Shown here piece by piece: positions 8,782 through 15,999 of a DNA stretch of 64,000 nucleotides. Source of the DNA: Halotalea alkalilenta DSM 17697 (GTDB lineage: Bacteria > Pseudomonadota > Gammaproteobacteria > Pseudomonadales > Halomonadaceae). Both the position numbers and the translations under genes were made by a program. Positions within the stretch are counted from its first letter, which is position 1. Each line of letters begins with the position of its first letter. Under the pieces are notes generated by a model. The model saw only the letters and a list, made by a program, of their open reading frames with translations. It did not search any database and had not been told where the DNA came from. The stretch spans positions 124,001 through 188,000 of the forward strand of contig NZ_JHYY01000014.1 of NCBI RefSeq assembly GCF_000621205.1, written 5' to 3'.

Positions 8782-9507
8782 ATGGATCTTGCCTGGCTCG
8801 ACTTCCAGGGCTACGGCCCACGCCTCATCGAGGGCGGCTGGCTGACTCTCCGGGTCGCGGTGCTTTCGATGGTGATCGCACTGCTGCTCGGCATGTTCAC
8901 CGCCAGCGCCAAGCTCTCCTCGTCGGCGCTGCTCAAGGGCGTGGCGACCTTCTACACCACGGTGATTAGAGGCGTGCCCGACCTGGTGCTGATGATGCTG
9001 CTGTTCTATGGCGGCCAGATCGGCGTCAACATGCTCACCGACTATCTCTACGATGCCACCGGTGGACGAATCGACTGGTTCATCGACATCGATGCCTTCA
9101 CCGCCGGAGTCATCACTATCGGCTTCATCTTCGGCGCCTACATGGCGGAGACCTTCCGCGGCGCCTTCATGGCGGTCGACGCGGGGCAGATGGAGGCCGC
9201 GCGGGCCTATGGCATGAGCCCGCTGAAAGCGTTCCAGCGGGTGCGCTTTCCGCTGATGATGCGCCACGCGCTGCCCGGGCTCGGTAACAACTGGATGGTA
9301 CTGTTGAAGACCACCGCACTGGTCTCGATCATCGGCCTCACCGATATGGTCCGGGTCGCCGACGAAGCGACCAAGGCCACCCACCAGCCATTTTTGTTCC
9401 TGCTCCCGGTGGCGCTCGGCTATCTCGCCATCGCCAGCCTCTCCGAGCTGCTGTTCCAGTGGCTGACCCGCCGCTACAGCGTCGGCTTCACAGAGGCCAA
9501 CGACTGA
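8782..9507 (+). CDS. Amino-acid ABC transporter permease (HisQ/ArtQ-like)
   Basis: A 241-residue inner-membrane permease with about five helices. The cytoplasmic EAA loop that contacts the ATPase is visible (MEAARAYGMSPLKAFQRV). CGGAGAAC precedes the ATG. It lies 24 bp after the ATPase gene, and its stop overlaps the next permease start by one base (TGATG at 9505-9509), implying translational coupling. Two non-identical permeases form the channel in this family. Confidence 0.92.
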   Translation: MDLAWLDFQGYGPRLIEGGWLTLRVAVLSMVIALLLGMFTASAKLSSSALLKGVATFYTTVIRGVPDLVLMMLLFYGGQIGVNMLTDYLYDATGGRIDWFIDIDAFTAGVITIGFIFGAYMAETFRGAFMAVDAGQMEAARAYGMSPLKAFQRVRFPLMMRHALPGLGNNWMVLLKTTALVSIIGLTDMVRVADEATKATHQPFLFLLPVALGYLAIASLSELLFQWLTRRYSVGFTEAND

Positions 9508-10235
9508 TGGAACAGCTCAATCAAGCGATCATCGACCTCCTCAGTGGCAACGAGATCTTCACCGCAAACACCCTGGACATCTACTGGGAAGGGCTGGTCA
9601 ACACGGTCCATCTGGTGTTCGTCTCGCTGTTGATCGGGATACTGCTGGCGGTGCCGCTGGCGATACTGCGCGGCTCCCGTTTCGCCATCATCAAGTGGCC
9701 AATCTGGTGCTACACCTACGTGTTCCGCGCCACGCCCCTGCTGATCCAGCTCTATCTCGCCTACTACGGCTTCGCCTTCGTTCCCGGGGTGCGCGACACC
9801 TGGATCTGGTTCTTCGTCGAGGAACCGATCTATCCGGCGCTGTTCGCCTTCACCCTGAATACCGCTGCCTATACCACCGAGATCTTTCACGGCGCGATCA
9901 AGTCGACACCGCGTGGTGAAGTCGAGGCCGCGCGGGCCTACGGCATGTCCCGCGCCCTGACCATCCGCCGCATCGTGCTGCCGAGCGCGTTTCGCCGCGC
10001 GCTCCCGGCCTATGGCAACGAAGTGATCTTCATGCTCCACGCCAGCGCGATCGCAAGCGTGGTGACGATCATGGACCTGACCGGCGCGGCCTACTACGTC
10101 TACGCGCGCTTCTACGCTCCGTTCACCGCCTTCATCTTCGTCGCGCTGCTCTACATGGTGCTGAGCTTCGGGATCCAAGCCATCTTCCGCGGCCTCGAGC
10201 GCTGGCTGCTCGCCCACCTGAGGCCCGCCGGATGA
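9507..10235 (+). CDS. Amino-acid ABC transporter permease (HisM/ArtM-like)
   Basis: A 242-residue permease, the second half of the HisQM-type pair. Its EAA loop reads VEAARAYGMSRALTIRRIVLPSAFRRALPAYGNE, split here as VEAARAYGMSRALTIRRI plus the following LPSAFRRALPAYGNE segment. The FRATPLLIQLYLAYYGF stretch is the usual permease segment before the central helices. The ATG at 9507 overlaps the preceding stop. The first binding-protein gene follows after 65 bp. Confidence 0.92.
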   Translation: MEQLNQAIIDLLSGNEIFTANTLDIYWEGLVNTVHLVFVSLLIGILLAVPLAILRGSRFAIIKWPIWCYTYVFRATPLLIQLYLAYYGFAFVPGVRDTWIWFFVEEPIYPALFAFTLNTAAYTTEIFHGAIKSTPRGEVEAARAYGMSRALTIRRIVLPSAFRRALPAYGNEVIFMLHASAIASVVTIMDLTGAAYYVYARFYAPFTAFIFVALLYMVLSFGIQAIFRGLERWLLAHLRPAG

Positions 10236-10300
10236 TCGCTACGTTATCGGACGGTCCAACACCGAACTTGCGGCAAGCGACATCGCCAAGGAAATCACTC

Positions 10301-11116
10301 ATGGCCCAAGCCACCAGACTTCGCTTCATTCCTACGCTCGCCGCAAGCCTGGTCGTCCTCGTCGCTACGCTGCCCAACGCCGCGCTGGCGAGCGGCGAAC
10401 AAGTGCGTATCGCCATCGACGTGCCCTATGAGCCTTTCGTCTACCGCACGCCTTCAGGCCAACTCGAAGGCTTCGAGATCGATCTTGGCAATGAGCTGTG
10501 CAAACGTGCGCAACTCGACTGCAGTTGGGTCGAACAGGGCTGGGACGGGATCATCCCTGGCCTGCTGTCGCGCAAGTACGATGCGATCCTATCGTCGATG
10601 GCGATCACTGCGGAGCGCAAGCAGCAGGTGCTCTTCTCCGACCCCTATTACAATACGCCGAGCGTCTGGATCGCTCTGCGCGGTACTCAGGTGGACCTCG
10701 ACGACAAGGCGTCTCTCAAAGGTAAGACCGTCGGTGTCCAGCGCGGCACGATTCGCGATGTCTATATCACCGAGTACTATGGGGATGTGATGCAGGTTCG
10801 TCGCTATGGGTCGTCACAGGAAGTCGCTAACGATCTGAAGGCTGGCCGCCTCGACTTCGCCTTCGAGGATTATCCAATCGCTCACGACGCCTTCGACTTC
10901 CAGAGCAGTGACGCACCTTTCGAGCAGTTCGGCCCGGATATCAGTACCCCAACCTCGATCTTCGGCGAGGGCGCAGCGATCGCATTTCGTCCGCGCGACG
11001 AGGCACTGGCCGAGAAATTCAATCAAGCGCTCGAAGAAGTGAACGCCGACGGTACCTTCAAGGCATTGATGGAACGCTATTTCGACTACGATCTATCGGT
11101 GAATGCCGAGGATTGA
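10301..11116 (+). CDS. Periplasmic amino-acid binding protein 1
   Basis: A 271-residue family 3 solute-binding protein with a signal peptide ending near residue 30 (PNAALASGEQ). The mature start VRIAIDVPYEPFVYRTPSG is the lobe-1 ligand-binding region, and GWDGIIPGLLSRKYDAILSS is the family signature. The ATG at 10301 places a basic N-terminus before the hydrophobic core; an ATG at 10232 overlaps the permease and adds a polar leader. It is clearly paralogous to the next gene. Its codon use looks slightly less GC-rich than its neighbours. Confidence 0.9.
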   Translation: MAQATRLRFIPTLAASLVVLVATLPNAALASGEQVRIAIDVPYEPFVYRTPSGQLEGFEIDLGNELCKRAQLDCSWVEQGWDGIIPGLLSRKYDAILSSMAITAERKQQVLFSDPYYNTPSVWIALRGTQVDLDDKASLKGKTVGVQRGTIRDVYITEYYGDVMQVRRYGSSQEVANDLKAGRLDFAFEDYPIAHDAFDFQSSDAPFEQFGPDISTPTSIFGEGAAIAFRPRDEALAEKFNQALEEVNADGTFKALMERYFDYDLSVNAED

Positions 11117-11175
11117 ATCGACCCACCGCGTGCTCCGGCACGCGATCCATGAGTTGAAGACGAGAGAACAACCCG

Positions 11176-11955
11176 ATGAAGAGAATCGTCACCGCAGCGC
11201 TCTTCGGCGCCAGTCTCACCCTCGCCGTCGGCGCGCATGCCCAAGGCCGCGACTACCAGAGCATCCGTATTGGCGTGGACGTCCCCTACGAGCCGATGGA
11301 GTATCGCAACCCCGATGGTTCGCTGACCGGTTTCGACATCGAGCTCGGCGATGCGCTGTGCGAACGCGCTGAGCTCGAATGCGAATGGGTGGTCCAGGCC
11401 TGGGACGGGATCATTCCCGGCCTGCTGTCACGCAGGTTCGACGCGATCATGTCGTCGATGACGATCAATGAAGAGCGCCGTCAGCAGGTACTGTTCTCCG
11501 AGCCCTACATTTCGCCGCCGTCGGCCTGGTTCGCGCCGAGCAGCGAAGGTTTCACCAGCGCCGACGCGCAGACGCTCAAGGGCAAGACGATCGGCGTGCA
11601 GCGCGGCACGCTGCAGGACAACTACGTCACCGACCTCTACGGCAGCGACGCGCAGATCCGCCGCTACGCCACCGCCGATGACCTGGTGATCGACATGAGC
11701 GCCGGACGTATCGACATCGCCTTCCTCGATTTCCCGATCGGCAAGACCACCATGCTCGACGCAGACCAAGGCGACTACGTGGTCGTCGGCGATATGATCG
11801 ATGAACCCAAGGAGTATTTCGGCGACGGTTTCGGCATCGCTTTCCGCCCTCGCGACGAGGCGCTCGCCGAGCGTTTCAACCAGGCCCTCGCTGAGGTCCG
11901 GGAAGATGGCACCTACCAGAGCCTCTACGACAAGTACTTCGGCGTCGAAGAGTAG
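11176..11955 (+). CDS. Periplasmic amino-acid binding protein 2
   Basis: A 259-residue paralog of the preceding binding protein, sharing long stretches such as AWDGIIPGLLSRRFDAIMSS and the ligand loop IGVDVPYEPMEYRNPDG. The signal peptide ends at AHAQ, near residue 22. Two binding proteins serving one permease pair (as with HisJ/ArgT) let the importer accept two ligands; differences around the YEPF/YEPM and SVW/SAW positions fit a shift in specificity. A GGCGCC stem-loop follows the gene. Confidence 0.9.
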   Translation: MKRIVTAALFGASLTLAVGAHAQGRDYQSIRIGVDVPYEPMEYRNPDGSLTGFDIELGDALCERAELECEWVVQAWDGIIPGLLSRRFDAIMSSMTINEERRQQVLFSEPYISPPSAWFAPSSEGFTSADAQTLKGKTIGVQRGTLQDNYVTDLYGSDAQIRRYATADDLVIDMSAGRIDIAFLDFPIGKTTMLDADQGDYVVVGDMIDEPKEYFGDGFGIAFRPRDEALAERFNQALAEVREDGTYQSLYDKYFGVEE

Positions 11956-11977
11956 ACCCTTCCGCTCGATCCTCGTC

Positions 11978-12001
11978 GGCGCCGCCCCCTCAGGCGGCGC
12001 C
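11978..12001 (+). terminator. Stem-loop after the ABC transporter operon
   Basis: Nine-base arms GGCGCCGCC (11978-11986) and GGCGGCGCC (11993-12001) around CCCTCA, followed by TTCGCG. The stem is strong but the U tract weak, so it probably reduces rather than stops read-through into the deacylase gene 37 bp on. Confidence 0.5.
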
Positions 12002-12038
12002 TTCGCGTATAGCGCCATCGCCACTTAGGATTTCACTC

Positions 12039-13169
12039 GTGGAACACCAAAGCCACCCGCTGCTCTCCCCGGTGCCCGGCACCGAACGCCGGATCGATAG
12101 CTTCCATTTCGGCCCGGCCGACGCCGAGCGTTCGCTCTACGTCCAAGCCTCGCTGCACGCAGATGAACTGCCGGGAATGCTGGTGGCGTGGAAGCTAAAG
12201 CAGCGGTTCGAAGCGCTCGAAGCCGAGGGCAGGCTGCGCGCGCGCGTGACCCTGGTGCCGGTGGCCAACCCGAACGGGCTCGACCAGCAGCTGATGGACA
12301 CTCCGCTCGGCCGCTACGACTTCGAGAGCGTGGGCAACTTCAACCGCCGCTTCGTCGATGTTTTCGAGACGATCTCGGCAGGGCTGGAGGCAGATGCGGA
12401 TACCGCACTGAGTGACGAAGCCAAGGCCAACTGCGGCGAGATCCGCCGACGTTTTCGCCAGGCGCTCGAGGCGATCACCCCGCGCAGCGCCTTCGAGTCG
12501 ACCCACCTGGTGCTGCAACGCCTCGCCTGCGAGGCGGACTACGTGCTCGACCTGCACTGCGACTTCAACGCCGTCGAGCACCTCTACACCACGCCCGCCG
12601 CCTGGCCGACCTTCGAACCCTTCGCCCGCTACTTCGGATCGAAAGCGAGCCTGCTCGCCACCGACTCGGGCGGCGCTTCGTTCGATGAGTGCTTCACCCT
12701 GGTATGGGAGCGGCTGCGCGAGCAGTTCGGCGATCGCTACCCGATTCCCTATGGCAGCGAATCGATCACCGTCGAGCTCCGCGGCCAGCAGGACGTCTAT
12801 CACCCGCTCGCCGATCGCGACGCCCAAGCGATCATCGACTGGATGACCCACGCAGGACTCATCGAAGGCCAAGCCCCGGCGCTACCGGCGCTGCCCTATC
12901 CCGCGACCCCGCTCGAGGCGATGGACTTCGTCCATGCCCCGATCGGAGGCCTTCTGGTGTTCGCCGTCGAGCCCGGCACCCTGGTCGACGCAGGCGACCT
13001 GATCGCCGAGGTGATCGACCCGCTCGCCGATCACGTCGCCGAGGTCCGAGCGCCCCAGGCAGGAATGCTCTACTCCCGCAGCCAGCGCCGGATGGCGACC
13101 GCCGGCATGATCGTCGCCGACATCGCAGGCCACCGGAGCCATCGCAGCGGCTATCTGCTCGCGCCCTGA
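12039..13169 (+). CDS. Succinylglutamate desuccinylase/aspartoacylase family protein
   Basis: A 376-residue M14-like zinc hydrolase starting at a GTG. Zinc-site segments are QASLHADELPGML and VLDLHCDF. After the hydrolase domain comes a lipoyl/biotinyl-like C-terminal domain, about residues 303-370 (APIGGLLVFAVEPGTLVDAG), typical of this broader deacylase group and absent from true AstE. The substrate is probably an N-acyl amino acid. It directly follows the ABC importer, so transporter and deacylase may act on the same compound. It is a different subfamily from the AstE-like gene at 6776. Confidence 0.85.
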   Translation: MEHQSHPLLSPVPGTERRIDSFHFGPADAERSLYVQASLHADELPGMLVAWKLKQRFEALEAEGRLRARVTLVPVANPNGLDQQLMDTPLGRYDFESVGNFNRRFVDVFETISAGLEADADTALSDEAKANCGEIRRRFRQALEAITPRSAFESTHLVLQRLACEADYVLDLHCDFNAVEHLYTTPAAWPTFEPFARYFGSKASLLATDSGGASFDECFTLVWERLREQFGDRYPIPYGSESITVELRGQQDVYHPLADRDAQAIIDWMTHAGLIEGQAPALPALPYPATPLEAMDFVHAPIGGLLVFAVEPGTLVDAGDLIAEVIDPLADHVAEVRAPQAGMLYSRSQRRMATAGMIVADIAGHRSHRSGYLLAP

Positions 13170-13208
13170 GCCAGCGGAGCCTCCATATCCAGCCCATGGA
13201 ATGACGAA

Positions 13209-13236
13209 GCCCGCCCCCGAACTGTCGGGGGCGGGC
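13209..13236. terminator. Bidirectional-type stem-loop between convergent genes
   Basis: Perfect 12-bp arms GCCCGCCCCCGA (13209-13220) and TCGGGGGCGGGC (13225-13236) with an ACTG loop, placed midway between the convergent deacylase and glutamine amidotransferase genes. No long U tract on either side. Confidence 0.7.
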
Positions 13237-13263
13237 TGTGCCGGCATCGTGCTGCGGTATCGC

Positions 13264-14007
13264 TCAGGCAGAGCGCACCAGGGTGTAGCTCTGTGCCTCG
13301 GCGAGCGCATGGTAGTAGAAATCGACCATCCAACGCGCCATCAGCGCATCGTCGGTCTGCGCTTCGAGCGAAGCGACACCCTCGCGCAGCCGGATCGGGC
13401 AAAGCACGCTGTCGCGCAGTTTCATCAGGTCGCGGCTCAGCTCACGGGAGAACTCGGGATGCCCCTGGATGCCAAGGAAGCGTTCACGATACTCGACCAG
13501 ATAGTTCGGGCAAAAAGCGCTCTCGGCGATCACTTCGCCGACCGGCGGCAGCTCGACCACCTGGTCCTGATGGCTGACCACCAGGCCGAGGCGCTCCTGC
13601 CAGGGCGACATCCAGCGCCGCTGCTTGACCACCTGATTGAACGAAACCCCGAGGCCCCAGCCCTTGTGGCTTCTCTCGACCACGCCACCGAGCGCTTTGC
13701 AGATCAGCTGGTGGCCGAAGCAGATACCGATCAGCGGACGGCGGGAGTCCCACAGCAGGCGGACGAAATCGACCAGCTCGGCGATCCAGGGATGCGCTTC
13801 GTAGACGCTCGCCTTGCTGCCGGAGATCAGCCAGACGTCGGCGGCCAGCAGGTCTTCCGGCAGCTCGCCCTCGTGCGCCCGCCAGACCTCGATCGTCGCG
13901 CTGGGCTCGGCCGAGCGCAGCAGCCGTTCGTAGAGCTCGGGATAGTTACCGTAGGTTCGTCGCAGCGAAGGCGCCAAATCATCGCATTGCAGCAGTCCAA
14001 TCCTCAT
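13264..14007 (-). CDS. Class I glutamine amidotransferase-like protein
   Basis: A 247-residue single-domain GATase. The nucleophile elbow is GICFGHQ with Cys96, and the histidine/glutamate pair lies in IQGHPEFSREL. It is a stand-alone type (GuaA N-domain-like, related to YfeJ/PuuD-like proteins), so it may hydrolyse a gamma-glutamyl compound rather than feed ammonia to a synthase. The ATG at 14007 (MRIGLLQCDD) is the conserved start; the frame continues 12 codons upstream. It lies 91 bp downstream of the ethanolamine-type permease on the same strand. Confidence 0.85.
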   Translation of the reverse strand: MRIGLLQCDDLAPSLRRTYGNYPELYERLLRSAEPSATIEVWRAHEGELPEDLLAADVWLISGSKASVYEAHPWIAELVDFVRLLWDSRRPLIGICFGHQLICKALGGVVERSHKGWGLGVSFNQVVKQRRWMSPWQERLGLVVSHQDQVVELPPVGEVIAESAFCPNYLVEYRERFLGIQGHPEFSRELSRDLMKLRDSVLCPIRLREGVASLEAQTDDALMARWMVDFYYHALAEAQSYTLVRSA

Positions 14008-14098
14008 CGCTCGTCCTCCGCCCACCATCTGTCTACAAACCAAAGGGATGCCAACGCTCGTTGTAATGTCGTGCAGCGAAAATCATCGCCCAAGCAGC

Positions 14099-15529
14099 TC
14101 AGCCCAGTTCCGCCTCGGCGCGCTTGATCGCGGCGAACTCCTCCTCCGGCGCCTGGGCGACGAGCCGCTTCCTGCTGTAGAAGCCGAAGTAGGCGAGCAT
14201 CAGCGCGTAGAATGCCGCCGACCACAGCGCCGCCTGGAGGCTGACCAGGAAGGTCGAGACGAACGCGACCAGTGCCAGTACCAGCGCCACGCCAGAGGTG
14301 AGACGCCCGCCCGGGGTACGGTATGGCCGAGGCAGATCGGGCTCGCGCGAGCGCAACAGCAGGTGGGAGAGCATCATCATCGCATAGGAGATGGTGGCGC
14401 CGAACACCGCCATGGTGATCATCAGATCCCCTTGGCCGGTGAGCGAGAGCAAAAAGCCGATGATCCCCGGCACCACCAGCGCGAGCGTCGGTGCGCGGCG
14501 GGCATTGGTCACCGACAGCCAGCGCGGCAGGTAACCCGCCCGGGAAAGGGCGAAGACCTGGCGCGAATAGCCGAAGATGATCGAGAAGAACGAAGCGATC
14601 AGCCCGGCGAGGCCAACCACGTTGACCAGGCCGGCCACCCAGTTGTCCGGTCCGTAGGCGGCCTCGAGGGCATCGACCAAGGGAGCGGCGCTCTCGCTCA
14701 TCAGCTGCGCACCGGCGCCGCCAGGGGCGAGCAGCAGCACGCAGGCTGCGAACACCAGCAGCACCATCATCGCCACGATGATTCCGCGTGGCATGTCGCG
14801 CCCAGGATCCCGCGACTCCTCCGCGGCCAGCGGCACCCCTTCGACGGCGAGGAAGAACCAGATCGCGAACGGCAGGCAGGCCCAGATGCCGAAATAGCCG
14901 TGAGGCAGGAAGGACGAGGCGCCGAATCCTTCGCCGACGGGTATGTCGAACAGGTTGTCGGCATCGAAATAGGGAATCATCGCCAGCACGAAGATCACGA
15001 TCGCGACGGCGGCAATGCCGGTGATCACCAGCAGGATCTTCAGCGCCTCACCGGTGCCCCACAGATGCAGGCCGACGAAGGCCAGGTAGAACAGCGCATA
15101 GACCACCGGGCCGTCGATGCCGATCAGGCTCGAGAGATAGCCGCCGATGAAGATCACGATCGCGGCCGGGGCGATCGCGTATTCGAGCAGGATCGCGGTG
15201 CCGGTGATGTAGCCGCCCCAGGGACCGAGGGCACGGCGGGTGAAACTGTAGCCGCCGCCGGCGTTGGGCAGGCAGGCGGAGAGCTCGGCGAGGGCGAAGA
15301 CCATGCAGGTGTACATCAGCCCCATCAGCAGGGTGGCGACCAACAGGCCACCGAAGCCGCCGGCGGCGAGTCCAAGGTTCCAACCGGCGAAGTCGCCGGA
15401 AATCACGTAGGAGACGCCGAGAGTGGCGAGCAGCATCCAGCCCGCCGCGCCGCGTTTGAGCGAACGGCGCGCAAGATAATCGTTATCGACGGATTCGTAA
15501 TCCACTGTCGAGGAGACAGGCTTGCTCAT
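14099..15529 (-). CDS. APC-family permease, ethanolamine permease-like
   Basis: A 476-residue protein with about 12 helices of the amino acid-polyamine-organocation superfamily. The segment GDFAGWNLGLAAGGFGG in helix 1 and PNAGGGYSFTRRALGPWGGY resemble the bacterial ethanolamine permeases (Eat/EutP type, TIGR00908). It would import ethanolamine or a similar amine. No ethanolamine ammonia-lyase genes lie nearby; the adjacent glutamine amidotransferase could act on a gamma-glutamylated amine, but this is inference. Amino-acid transport is the alternative. Confidence 0.78.
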   Translation of the reverse strand: MSKPVSSTVDYESVDNDYLARRSLKRGAAGWMLLATLGVSYVISGDFAGWNLGLAAGGFGGLLVATLLMGLMYTCMVFALAELSACLPNAGGGYSFTRRALGPWGGYITGTAILLEYAIAPAAIVIFIGGYLSSLIGIDGPVVYALFYLAFVGLHLWGTGEALKILLVITGIAAVAIVIFVLAMIPYFDADNLFDIPVGEGFGASSFLPHGYFGIWACLPFAIWFFLAVEGVPLAAEESRDPGRDMPRGIIVAMMVLLVFAACVLLLAPGGAGAQLMSESAAPLVDALEAAYGPDNWVAGLVNVVGLAGLIASFFSIIFGYSRQVFALSRAGYLPRWLSVTNARRAPTLALVVPGIIGFLLSLTGQGDLMITMAVFGATISYAMMMLSHLLLRSREPDLPRPYRTPGGRLTSGVALVLALVAFVSTFLVSLQAALWSAAFYALMLAYFGFYSRKRLVAQAPEEEFAAIKRAEAELG

Positions 15530-15999
15530 GGTGGGGCATCCCGATCATTGTCATTGGGGAATCGATGCGACCTACGGCTCGAGGTTGTTCGATCTAAATC
15601 TTAATTGGAGACTAAGGTCGCATTTCCCATCATGCCAACTCCTCGACGAATTGGCGACATCTCTCCTCACGTCCTCCATCGCCTCGCAGGCTACATAACG
15701 GCAGTTCGCAGTTCCTACCGCGGCATTCCCGTTGGTGACGAGCACCCGAGAAACGAGCGCAGTCGAACCATGGCCTTATCGCCACGGCACGATCCCTCGA
15801 CTGGCGTCCTTCACTCCTGAGCCGGTGCTCGAGCTTGGCGCGTATGGGCGCCGCTCGGGACGAACGGGTTTATTGGCCGTGCGTGTCCTTCGGCTCGCTT
15901 CGCTCGCTCAGGATGCTCGGATAGCAGTCGAACCATGCCTCACCGCCGCCGCCCGATCCCTCGATGCTCGTTCCTCAGAACAACAGTGTCACAACAACC
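15530..15999. other. 470-bp region without a gene
   Basis: No convincing coding sequence is present. Near the permease start is a 9-bp inverted repeat, ATGCGACCT (15565-15573) and AGGTCGCAT (15615-15623), which could flank its promoter. Further in is an imperfect direct repeat, listed separately, and a low-complexity GGCTCGCTTCGCTCGCT stretch at about 15892-15908. The far end abuts the xfp stop codon. Confidence 0.6.
15759..15964. repeat. Imperfect direct repeat pair (about 42 bp units)
   Basis: Units at 15759-15800 and 15924-15964 both begin GCAGTCGAACCAT and end CGATCCCTCGA, with about 80 percent identity by eye between them. The 123 bp between them includes a GCTTCGCTCGCTC stretch. Non-coding; possibly part of a dispersed intergenic repeat. 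Confidence 0.55.

Noticed and set aside
7909-9384. 491-codon open frame on the minus strand opposite the ABC ATPase and permease
   Set aside because: His/Asp/Gly-rich antisense translation of real transporter genes; no protein family features.
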